Assembly (NCBI GenBank): GCA_900239685.1
Contig: OENT01000718.1
Coordinates: 1 to 64,000 of the forward strand
Direction of reading: 5' to 3'
DNA: 64,000 nucleotides
From: Rotaria macrura
Lineage: Eukaryota > Rotifera > Eurotatoria > Philodinida > Philodinidae
Below the pieces are notes generated by a model that worked only from the letters and a program-made list of their open reading frames with translations, searched no databases and was not told the origin of the DNA. This document shows positions 47,722-59,275 of this stretch, piece by piece. The position numbers were made by a program, and so were the translations under genes. Positions within the stretch are counted from its first letter, which is position 1, and each line of letters begins with the position of its first letter.

Positions 47722-48486
47722 ATGGTTGATTTTATGACGTATCTATGTATTTCACTTGGAATGGAATTTGGCATTCTCTTTATCGAAATATTCATACTAC
47801 TTTTAATGCCAAATCGATTTTTAGTGAGTTGGATAGAAAATTTCTTTTCTATTGTTCGATCGGATAAACAATCGTCGATGATGAATTTTTATGGCATTGA
47901 GATTAATTTCCAATCATCTCGTCGTTTTCGTCTATCGCTCATTATTCAATTGGGAGCCTTTGCATGGATTAATTCACTGTTGTTTATAGATGGATCGATC
48001 TTTCAGATTCTACATTTATCGAATGGTGAACATTGCCCGTCACCGAGAAGCGATTGTTTTGCTTATAGTCATTTTTTATCGAACGTACCAATTGATTGTG
48101 AGCCTGGTGAGGTCTTAGGGAACTCGACACTATCGTACGCTGTCTGTTTAGTCTTAGTTTACAAACAGGTAAAGGCTGTAACTATACTTAATCAACTAGG
48201 TATCTGTTGTAGTGTCTTCACTCTTCTATGTTTTGTATTCAAATCATTCTGTTCCTTGTCACGCAAACGGCCAGGTCTAATCTTAATTATCCTATTTACT
48301 CTCGCCGGAGCAGTACTAATAATTTTGGCATTAACTGTAACAATTCGTGTTTCAATGACTGCAATGTTACTGTTGATTGCCTCATGTGGTCTGTGTATAA
48401 ATGTCATTCAACTATTTCAGTTTACAAATCATCATCAACGTAAGATGCAAACGTCGGAGAATTCGGTTGGTGCAAATCATATTTGA
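47722..48486 (+). CDS. Multi-pass membrane protein with Cys-containing loop, unrecognised
   Basis: Single exon, 254 residues, ATG 47722. Hydrophobic spans occur near residues 5-30 and 72-88, and three more follow the loop (about 150-170, 180-203 and 207-228). Between the second and third spans lies a loop with several Cys (H-C-P-S-P-R-S-D-C-F, I-D-C-E-P-G-E, A-V-C-L) and an N-glycosylation site N-S-T, probably extracellular and disulphide-bonded. The tail is short and polar. I know no family with this layout; tetraspanins differ in span order and lack the C-C-G signature here. Confidence 0.65.
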   Translation: MVDFMTYLCISLGMEFGILFIEIFILLLMPNRFLVSWIENFFSIVRSDKQSSMMNFYGIEINFQSSRRFRLSLIIQLGAFAWINSLLFIDGSIFQILHLSNGEHCPSPRSDCFAYSHFLSNVPIDCEPGEVLGNSTLSYAVCLVLVYKQVKAVTILNQLGICCSVFTLLCFVFKSFCSLSRKRPGLILIILFTLAGAVLIILALTVTIRVSMTAMLLLIASCGLCINVIQLFQFTNHHQRKMQTSENSVGANHI

Positions 48487-51400
48487 AATGAATGAAGATG
48501 TTATTAAATTTCTCTATTCAAGAAACTAGATTGAACTAAATCATAAATAAAATACAACCATTGTAACAATAAAGAAATAAAAATGATTACCTGAACTAAA
48601 TGCAACGAATCGAAAGTAGTATTTCTCTTACTAATTCTTCAGCTTATTATAATAATTATATCATTTTAATTTATTCTTGCTAATTCTTGTGTCGCTTAGA
48701 GTTTGACTTACCTTATGTAATTTAAAAAGAATGCAGTGTTCATCGTTCATAAATTTGTATTTGATGTAATATTTCCGAATACTTCAATGTTTGTCATGCA
48801 AGAAGATAGACAATTCATGATAGATCTCCCTGTGTTATGTCTAGTGTATTGATGTTTGAAGCCGGTAATGTAGTATGAAAGTGTCATAGGAGATAGTACA
48901 CGTATAATAACTGAACATTCGTTGCAAAACATTTAGTCTAATTTTTTGAACGATTCAACTTAGATAATCACTGATTAGAATAGTATGAACATCTAATTGA
49001 CCATACAGCAAAAATCATTAGAAGATCGATTCAGTTTCTAAATGTATTTCGAATGCTTCTGATCTCACCTGATGTTGAACTCATATATCGGCTATAGTTG
49101 ACTGACAAGGAGACCTGCTCTCCTATTTTCGAATAACTCATCGGTGGAGAAAATATTCACTGAATGTTTACCACGAAGTAATAGAAAATTTCTTGGATGC
49201 TTTGATTTTCCGATGTATTACATAATCTATATCTTAAATACAACACAATATGTATTAGTATTCAAATGGAGGTGTAGATCGACTAGCTGCGAGGTTTTCT
49301 TTCAATCAGTTGCTCATTGGAGAAAGTATTAGTTCCGAATGAATGCAATCAACGTATTGTTGTGTTCCGTAGAATCAATAGGACAGTCAGTAATGAATAA
49401 TAAAATGTCCCTAGTCGTCAACCACTCTTCTATCAGTCATGAAACGACTAGGTAAAACATAAATATATACTAGAGATTGTGTGATTGGCTAAAGTGATTC
49501 GAGCAGAGGCTCGAGAACCATTCAGAGTCGCATACATAGTCGAACGAAATCCGTGTCATAACAAAAATGAATGTTTGACATCAATCGTTCACTTCTCTAT
49601 CATTTAAAATCTTGTATCAATATGATTTGAAATGAGTCTTGTACTACATGAAGACTAAGACCAACTGCTTTTCATATCACATCTTAACTGGTATACTAAT
49701 TAACTCCTCAAAATTCATCGTAGATCATAAAAATCTTCAGCAATCTACAATTAGAGGTTGTACATCATCAATTAAAAATTCTCGCAAGACAGCAAGCAGA
49801 GTATAACAATGCGCTCAAGTGAATCCGAACATCAGATACACTGTGTTTTCATCTTTAAATACTTTACAAGCGAATTTAACAACATGTTATCGATGTGAAG
49901 CTTGTTTCCATAGTCGTGATAAACTTTATCTAGTTATTGTTTTAGATTTCCTTGATAAGTGTCATCGATATATTCTTATAAGAATTCATGGTAAATTATT
50001 GCATGAATTTCGCTCTTGATAGACATAGTACTACTGCAATGATTTAAAAGAATTATCTTCTTGAAAACCTTTGAAAACCGTTTCACAATGCTAACCTGCG
50101 CAACGAAACTTGTGCATGGAAAGAAAGATACGAACCGAATATCAAAATTTTAACGTAAAAGAGGAAAAATATTATTGTTTTTATTTTATCTTTTAAATCA
50201 TAAATTGAAACATAGGGTGGATGTCGATCCAGTAGGAGTGTTGTTTCGTTCTCAAAAAGAACTTAACTTAATTGAGTCAAAGTATCAAAACGATCAATTA
50301 TTGATTGATGAAAATTCGCTAGTCATTTGACAGGATAATCATATCTGTCTGTTATATAGCTCTCACCATGGTTCATATTCAATTTCGAATAAACATGTTC
50401 GAATGGTTCTTTATATCTTTTGTTGTTTTAATTATTTTCTAGTGCGACACCAAAGTTAAATATTCCATGCACAACCAACTTTCGGGTTCCAAGTTTATTG
50501 CCTTANNNNNNNNNNNCGTCTAAGATGCGAGACAATATACTTACTTTAAAATCATCAGATGTAATGTTGTGTCAAATTACAAGTAATATAGTTTGACAGA
50601 GAACTCGTTAAGCTTTCCTTCGTCTAAAAAATTTCATGGCTATGGCATTGTCTCTGTCGAAATAGATTTCATTCTTTTCATTGTAATTGATGGTAATGAA
50701 AAAATATGACATCATCGAATCTTGCACAATATCGTTTACTTTCATCTCTTATGTAAGATGTACACAGTCTTAATGAATTTTCTTCTAAAGCTTCAGTCCA
50801 AAGTTTTTTTTATAAATAAGTACTTTCAGTCTACATTGGATGAAAGCTACATGACATGCGCATTGCTTGTTGATCCATGGGTATATGTGTTGACATTCAA
50901 CAATTCATCACTCAAAATAGTTCACGGCACATACTGTAATGAATAATACTTTCATAGTTTTAAAAGATTATTGGACAGTTACCTTTAAAAATCAACGATG
51001 TCACTATAAACAGTTACTTTGTTTTTCTATACATCTGTTGGTTTTACTTCAATAACTTTCTCAGGATAAATATTGTGTCGTTTTTTGTATTATAAGTATA
51101 TTTTAATATATGAGTTAAAGAGAGTGACAATGTATTCATCGATGATTTCGCATACAGAGAATCGATGGTCATGCATGATAAACTGTATCTATTATTCTTC
51201 GTCTGTACTCTTGAATGAGCTGCATTTACAATAGGCTGAGAGTACAATCGCTGTGAAATCACACTTTGTTTCAAGTTCGAAATTTGTTGCTGTGTTGTGT
51301 TTTTACATATTTAAAAAGACACAGGAGTTGATTTATGGAACCGAAATTGTGTTTTTTTCTAATGACTCTTCAATGTTGAAGCATTATGTCGAAAACGTGG

Positions 51401-51815
51401 ATAAGAATGCTTTTCTTCGATCAATGAGGTTCATGCTTGTATACAATAAAATTTGTAGAACTGCAAGTACACTCCGGATAGAAGATAAAATTCTTATTCC
51501 CTTCACATGTACAATTACGAAGAGATCGACTTTTCGAACAAAAGTGTAGCAAATTATCAGAATGCAATTTGTTTTTCAACGAGGTTTATTCTAATTTAGA
51601 CGAGCCAATCATCAGTAAATTTAACTTTATTGTGCCTCACCTGTTTAGGAAAAAGAAGACTTTTTTTCTCAAATAGAAAATATAAAACACGATGACGAAT
51701 TCTTCGTCTTTTTCTTTTCGAAAACAAAAATAACGATGTGAAAACTTTGATAACAAATAATATACAGATTTTTTTTCCAATAAAAAACAGTTTTCAATCG
51801 AAAACAAAAATAGAG
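48487..51815. other. Stretch without a supported gene
   Basis: AT-rich, with an 11-N gap at 50506-50516. Several 60-98-codon frames have no recognisable domain; one (49819-50019) contains C-Y-R-C-E-A-C-F, but I cannot assign it. Confidence 0.45.
50506..50516. other. Assembly gap (11 N)
   Basis: Run of N in intergenic DNA, with no inverted repeat around it. Confidence 0.99.
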
Positions 51816-54800
51816 TTAATTCATCGACGGTTTTTGGTTAGATTTAGTAGAGATAAGTATTGGATTGGTAAGTTTGATAGTTGGAGTAATTGATGTTGAT
51901 AATGGTTTAATGATATTGATCTGTTTAGGTACTAATGGTGACGTTTCAAGTTTTCCAACGGAGGTAATTGGATTCGAACAAGTTGACTGTATTAATCGGA
52001 TCGAATTAGTTGGTAATATTGGTGGTTTATTTATTGAAAGACGAATAACACGTGGACTTATCTCTTGTGTTGTCTAGACACAATTAAAAGAAAAAGAACA
52101 TTTCAAATAAATCTTAATGTAAAAAGATGTTTTTCTACGATTAGCGAGACGAAAATGAAATTTTCTTTAAATATCTGATTGGCTACCCAGGTCGAACGAT
52201 ATGGACCGTTGAGTGGACGCAGTTATACGGACCGTAACATCATTAAAATAGGCCCGTATACGGTCGTATTTTCACAGTATACGGCTCCGTAAACGGTACT
52301 ATTTCTGGGCACAGTAATAAAGGATCGTATACTGTGAAAATACGGCCGTATACGGGCCTATTTTACTGATGTTACGGTCCGTATAACTGCGTCCACTCAA
52401 CGGTCCGTAACGGATATCCGTTTTGATGGACCTGGGTAGAAAATAAACAAGTCAAATTTCGATCAGTCGAACTCAAAACTTTCTGGTCAAAGCTCAAACT
52501 ATCATCATGATCTTCGCATATTACTGTTTCCATTCATTTTAATGAAGCAAAGCGAATCCGGACAGTAATGAAAAAATAATGAGATCAAAACTGTTCCATT
52601 CGATACGATGAAACTCAATTCTATAATTGAAAATACAAGAAAGAAATTCCATATTATCCCTCGAAAGACTTCTTTCTAATGTGTAGATATTTATTCCTAG
52701 TTAATAAGTTTCCTGGTTATTGGAAAACTTTCACTAATGATTCACAACTCTAATTTTATTATAAGCTATGTCGAACTATTCAAACACGTTGAGCTGATGT
52801 CTTGTTTTTGTCATATCGACTTACAATAGTATTAATACATTGCGAATCTTTTTTTATAGTATTGGTTGATATAATTTTAGTCACTTTTCTTAGTGGTTCA
52901 TCATTATCACATTCATCAGCCACATTTGATCCACCTAGAATTGGTTTAAGTTCAATAATTGGAGTAAAATGAGCCTGTTGCTTCATGCCATTATAATTAT
53001 AACTATTTGATGCATGATTTCGATGACGTTTATTTAAGCGATTCACTTGATTAGAACGACGATTAGTTGTTTCTTGAGGTAAAGTTAATTCTGTTTTTTT
53101 CATTACATTTGTTGCTATCGAAGATATTCTTGAAATGTTATTTACAATGATATTTTTCATTGCTATACGAAAAAAAAAGTAATAGGGTAACAAAAAAAGA
53201 AAGAAAATTAATGAAATAGAATTCTTACATTGTGCATTTCTGATATTTGCTCTAGTTGTCTTGATATTTTGATAGAATGTTAAAATATCAGGTTGATTAA
53301 AGTATGTTAATGTCTGCATATTTTTATTTTCAATCATTGTACATTTTAGTGGATCAATTACTTGTTGATATATATCTTCATAATTATCATTCGGTAGGTT
53401 AAGGTATGACAATGATGAATGAACACTAACCATGAGTGTTAAATCAAGTACACATTGTGTTACAGAACTTACCGTATTCGTACCATATTGATAGATAAGT
53501 TCTTGAAAAAATTTCGTATGTATATTATATAAAGATGATATTTTCGAATTCAATGATTGATGAGTTTTACGAAGAATAGATGGAGGTAATAAACGACGAT
53601 TATACGTTGCTTTTGCCGGAGATACACTGACAATAACCGGTAATGATGAACTAAAATATAGATTTATATTCTTGAATGTGTTCTCTTTTTCTTTTTTAAA
53701 ACTAAAATTTGTTTACTCATTCATTTCTTCATCGAACGAACATTGAGAACATGAACATTTAATAAAATGTCGTTGTTGAGGATGTCGTCGATCGTGAATA
53801 TGAACAATTAACGGTCCAGATTCACTTAATACTTTTAAAAACCATGATGAATTCGTATTTGTTGACAATGATAATGATGATGCTGAATTTGTTTGAGACG
53901 ATGTACATATTTGTATGTCGAAATGATCAACACGAATATCAATTTTTGTCCAATTAACACGAAGACCACGAAGAGCCTAAAAGATGAGAAGAAAATTTAT
54001 TAGAAAAAAAGAAGCTATCGTAAAAACTACATTCTATTTGATAAACCTCTTCGATTTTCGATAGAATCTTTGTACGATATGAATGCCAATCAGTTGTACT
54101 ATAAATAGCTAGTTCAATTTCACATAGTTTATTTTCACGTGAACGAATTTTCAATAGAAATGTATCAGGACCACGGCCACCTAAAAAAGAAATAAATTTC
54201 TCTGATTAATATCAAAGATAAATCTATTCTACTAAAGAACTTCTTAAATTTCAAATGAGTACTATATTGAATAGTAAATCAGTTTAGAATGTTTCCATTC
54301 GAGATATCGAAATTTAATTTTAGTGCTTTTGAATTGAAACCTGTACTTCTTCTCGAATATAACTGACATTATCGACTTTAAGACTACAAACTATGTGCAA
54401 AGTGAAATTCATCAATTATGAAAATTTTGATTATTCAGGAATATAAATTTTCTATATAAATAGCCGAATTAAGATATCGAACGAATGTAATTGAAATATT
54501 TGCTCATATAAATTTTCCTATAATCAAAGAAAAATTACAGACATTTTTAAATTTTCCATATCAGTAGAACCATATTGTAAAATAAGTGGGTCCTATAGAT
54601 TCGTGGTTGTTGTTTTGGTATAATGGGAAAATATCGAATTATTCTTGCTTTTCTTATAATGCAACTAGTCTATATTTTAAACCAGTAGTAATAGCGATAA
54701 GTATTACCCGATACGAATTAATGCAAAGAGATGAACAAAGAACTAATACATTACTAAAATTCTATTTTCATGGTTACAGCTGTTGTGTCTTGAGCAGATG

Positions 54801-57800
54801 TAGCTCATGCAACTTCTCCAACTAGTTCATTTATGAATTGGTTTGTTCATAAAATCTCTTCAAAGAGATGTGAATCGTTTTCATCCTATAGATGTTCAAT
54901 TTTTTCGCTTAATTCTTAAATGTTTGCGTTACAACATATAATCAAGCATGTCCTTCACAAACTAGAATTCTCTAAAACATTTGTTCGACGTTTGGACGGT
55001 CAAACATGATTTTCATCTGAGGAATAGCATGTTAAAAAATCTTCGTTCGATACTTGCTTAGATTATTGATGCTACGATCGACTGTCAGTAATTGAACCGT
55101 ATCTGAATGGTTCTACAAAGGGTACTTGTTCGAATATGCTTTTGCTATTTCATATATCGGTTGAAAGTTTGTATCATTTCGATTTCGAGTTATCAAAAAA
55201 TAAAGTCACACATGAATGTCTGAATTGATTTAATGCTCAATCAGTGGAGACTTGCGTAGTCAACTTTTTCATTCCGAAACACGAAATTCAATCATCGAAA
55301 AAAGGCGAGCTCTGACGCATTTGAATTGCGAACCGACGCTAATAGATCAACAATGAAATCAATGAGACTGAAAGAATCATCGAAAGGTTGATTACAAATT
55401 TCTTGAGATTGATAGCGCTGACTTACAGTACCAAGTATTTTAGAAAAAGGTAACTTCAAAAATTAATTTGATTAGGAGTTTCAGCATCTGCTACTTACAA
55501 GGAATCAAAGTTTGACGATGAAGAAAGCTGCAGTATTTCAGATGACGCTGAAAGATTTTAAGATTAATAATATTGCTTTGCATAGTTGCTCTTTCAAATA
55601 CTACAGTTAAAAGATTTCTTTTTGTTCTGAAGTGAATTCATAGTATTACGATGCAAATTGTCTTTTGTTTTGTTTTTGGTTTCTTAATATGAAAAATGAA
55701 AGCTTTTCTTGCTTAAAAAAAAAAAATTTTTTCGAGTCACATAATATAAAAATTGAGGCCGGCTAAGTCTCGAATTTGTTTCAATAAAAAGGATTCCGTC
55801 GGGTTTCGGAGTTTCTCACACGTCTCTATTAACTTGAAATTTGTTTTTGTATTGATCTTGATGATTTTTATTTCAGATTCAAAATAATGGAAAAAGAAAC
55901 GAATATGCCTCCATCCGATCTCGTATTCTATAACGCGTTCATCATAAAATCAGCCATTTTAATATTGATAGAGTTACATATTTAATTTTCTAATATACAT
56001 GAAGAACCAGTTGTTAATAGAAAGTTCTAAGCAGGCAGTAAAACATTTGGAAAAACGCGTTTTTTACTCAGAATTTTCACTTTCAGAGTGTGAAGACGGA
56101 TAAAAAAATCTAATTCTGATGGTTTAAACGCATGGGCTTTTAAGTTGTCGAATAATTGTGCGCTTTAACACTCAGGACTAGAGTTTTTATCCGTCTTCAC
56201 ACCCCGAAAGTGAAAATTCTGCTTAAAAAACGCGTTTCGTTAATGAGCGTTAGTGACTCACAATCGTCTTTCCCAATTGAACGTTTAAACGCGTTTTCCC
56301 AAATGTTTGTCTGCTTGAATATGGTGAAGATGTGTCTCTAATATCATGCATAGAATTTGCACAGAAGTAATAAAAAACTCGAATTTCGGTTTTCGTTGTC
56401 GAAAACACAAATTAGACAATCAAAATTATCTTCGCGGTGACTTTGGACGAAATATTTTTTTCCATATTCTAACAGTCATCAAATTTGCTGACAAATGACA
56501 TTTGTGAATCTTTCTTAAGTACCAGATTCATGTCACGTATACTTACGTCCTAAAGCATTCATTAATTTTGCTCTTGCTTTTTCAATCGATGTTTCTGGTA
56601 CAGTTATAGTTTCGATAATAATTCGATTATCAACATTTTGTTCTGTATCATCATGATGTTCGAATTTAATTGTTGGTGATAAACGTTCACCGAATTGTTT
56701 TTCGATTTCAGCATCAGTTAAAATATTTGTTTGCGAACGTTTTTTTCGTATTCGTTTCGGTTTTGGATGTAACTCACTTTCTTCTATATAGAGTTGTTTT
56801 CGTTTACGTATTCGCTTTGGACGCGTGGGTGTTGAGTTCGATATTGATACGTTTGTTGTACATGATCGATGAATATTTTGTACATAATTATCTAAATCTT
56901 GAGTACTACATGAAACATAGCGAGAGATATAATTTCACAATTGTCCTTTCCAATAATTACTTACTATTCCGGTGTTCCAAAACTCATTGGACCAGTTGGA
57001 ATGACCTAAACAAGTAAAGTTAAAGAATAGACAACAATGTGAAGTGAAAGTGTTCTTTTTTTTTGTTTTATACATTTATTTGAATAGGCTCTTCTTTTGT
57101 TTCAGGAATATGAGTAATAACAAGCTAGAAAAGAAAGTTGATTTAATCGTACAAATAAAATTCTATTTTCTATGACATAGAATAAACAAACTTGTTGTTG
57201 TTCTAATGGTTCATTTTTAATTATTGATGGTTCTGCTAATTCAATAGCTATGGTTGGTTCTGAATGCTTAGATTTAGTTAGGGATTTATTTTCCTTTGGC
57301 TTTTTAACATCCAATGTAAGTAGAATAGAACTCATATCTTCATATGCAATACGATTTATACGTGTGCTTGTTGTTTGTTCGATTAAACTATCGAATATAT
57401 TACCATTGTCATCATCAGACATAAAAAGAAAACTACTTGATTGCGGTAAATCTTTAATATTACGACGTTGTCTTTTTGTATTTATTTCTATATTAGAATT
57501 AATGGATTCATCTGTATGAATACTAGATTGATTTCTATTAGAATTTATTAATGGTTCAGGTGAATCGATGAGAAATTGTTGAGCAAACGTTTTCATATCG
57601 ATTTCATGAGTATCACATTCTGTTTGATCATCATCGTCTTGTTCGTTATTAATTGTTTGTTTTTCAATTAATTTACTATGAAACTGTTGAATATCATCAA
57701 TTGTATTAAATGCAGCTAAATATTCATTATCGATAAGATGATATTCAGCTGCTGATGATGATGATTCAGTTGATATTTGTTGAACAATTGTTGAAAATAG

Positions 57801-57827
57801 AGACACGTTTGATTTCTTTTTGACCAT
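51816..57827 (-). CDS. Large nine-exon orphan gene, probable nuclear protein (832 aa)
   Basis: Exons: 57827-57192, 57124-57074, 57005-56965, 56905-56547, 54180-54047, 53976-53717, 53650-53229, 53162-52825, 52073-51816. All junctions are GT-AG, and phases agree (0, 0, 2, 1, 0, 2, 1, 0); the total is 2499 nt, 832 codons plus stop. Two introns are large (56546-54181 and 52824-52074) and each contains a hairpin transposon. The N-terminal 200 residues are acidic and Ser/Asn-rich. The middle has strong basic clusters P-K-R-I-R-K-R-K and P-K-P-K-R-I-R-K-K-R (bipartite nuclear-signal type). A more ordered part reads D-T-F-L-L-K-I-R-S-R-E ... W-H-S-Y-R-T-K-I and W-F-L-K-V-L-S-E-S-G-P-L-I-V-H-I. It is followed by a Cys cluster C-S-C-S-Q-C, a helical segment (S-S-L-Y-N-I-H-T-K-F-F and so on), another basic cluster, and a Thr/Pro-rich tail. 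I do not recognise the family. Confidence 0.7.
52183..52439. mobile_element. Hairpin MITE with TA flanks, intronic
   Basis: Ends CTACCCAGGTC and GACCTGGGTAG are exact inverted copies. If TA is the target duplication, the terminal repeat starts CCCAGGTC, as in Tc1/mariner-type MITEs. Inside, long imperfect arms match (ACCGTTGAGTGGACGC on one side, GCGTCCACTCAACGGT on the other), rich in GTATACGG / CCGTATAC motifs, so the RNA or single strand could fold along nearly its full length. It has no coding capacity. It lies in the last intron of the minus-strand orphan gene. Confidence 0.85.
56029..56316. mobile_element. Hairpin MITE-like element, intronic, related to the 14-kb palindrome
   Basis: Outer ends AAGCAGGCAG...AAACATTTGG and, inverted, AAGCAGACAAACATTTGG match with few differences. 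An inner pair (TTTTCACTTTC...GAAGACGGATAAA against its inverse at 56185-56217) also matches. The right half contains AATGAGCGTT...GACTCACAATCG and ACGCGTTT motifs in the same order as the arms of the 14030-14412 palindrome. Non-coding. It lies in the 2.4-kb intron of the minus-strand orphan gene. Confidence 0.75.
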
Positions 57828-59275
57828 CACGTTTTTTTTGTTAAATTTAAAACTAAAATGATGTCAATAAATGCTTTCCTTTAGGCTATTTTCGACGATG
57901 CAAAAACGCGGCTGATGTGGCCTCCGCAACGGTCCTAACAAATCTTTGATTTGCCTAATGTCTCACAACCCGGTGCCAATTACAGAGAGAGATTTAAATT
58001 GATGCCATGTAACAATAGAAAGAACAATTCACTGAAAAAAATTAATTATCTTAGTTATAATATACTTAACAAAAGAAAGATGAAAAGAAAAAGTTTGTAA
58101 AACAATTGAAATATCATTAGATGACGCCAGTGGTCGTCTTATGGAGGTCAATGAAATGAAGATCGAGTTTCGATCGATCGGCCGACCGACGACATGGTGG
58201 ATATTCGTGAAGAATATCCAATGAAAAGAGGAAAGAGGCTCGGTAAAAAAGAGCGGAGAAACCAAATGTGCTTGTTGTCGTCAGTAGCATGCTTTCCAAG
58301 TTTAATTTAAAGTCTTCAATGTATGCATATAAACGGTTTCATTTTAACAGCACAAAGTGATCACTATGTATTGCATTGGTCCTGCCACAAGAGTCAATAT
58401 GTAGTTTAATCTAGTGAATGTGATGAACTGAAAATAATAATTATGACTAACTGAGGAACACTTTCGCAAAAGAGAAAGACCAGTACAGTTCTACGTCTTC
58501 TAAGGATGTGCAGCAAGAAAAATAAGTTCTTAATATTGATAAGTCTGTAGTTGGCAATATCAGATTAATTTGATTTGAATCCCTGTTCGATCGTGAATAT
58601 ATCTCGATGCGGATACATTGTGTTCTGGTTACCGATGGTGATGCACTTGTATTCACTAATCGAAAGCTGTATTTATGATTTTTACATACAGTGGATGGTA
58701 GCTTTCTAAAAATTACCTATTGTTTCCCCCCTTAGGTATCCTTGGTAGATAATGTCCAAGAATTATTAAATTTACTAACAAATAAATTTTGTTCCAAAAA
58801 TTCAATAGTGTTTATTGGATTTTTTTAGTTTAGAAATCATTCTTAATGATCTATCGTTTTGGTTTCGGTCAATGAAAACAAAGATTTCATAACTGAGATC
58901 TAGGCACCAAACTTTACCTGTTTGAGTCGAACTTCTTTTCTAAAAAGAGATCAACAAATGAAGAATTTACAAACATTGCCACTAAATTTAGCACTTAACG
59001 ATCTATGGATAACTAGAAAATAAAAAAGATTCAAGCATGGATATCTGTTTTCATGTAAGTGAGTTTACGTTCTTCATCAATATCTGATAAGCTAAACGAA
59101 TGATTAAGCTAAATCTAAGATTCATACATACATTTTAGATTGTGTTTCAGAAAAGAAATTTTTATTAGTAAATAGACGCAAAAAAAAAGAAAATATAGAT
59201 TATCATACAAATTAATATATGTATATATATATATAGTACCTAATACTCTCAACGATGACGACAAATACACTCGAA
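57828..59275. other. Stretch without a supported gene
   Basis: Includes a (TA)7 run at 59222-59235 and probable promoter/UTR sequence of the neighbouring minus-strand gene. Open frames near 58029-58656 show no domain. Confidence 0.5.
59222..59235. repeat. (TA)7 microsatellite
   Basis: Perfect TA run just 3' of the LRR receptor gene. Confidence 0.9.
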
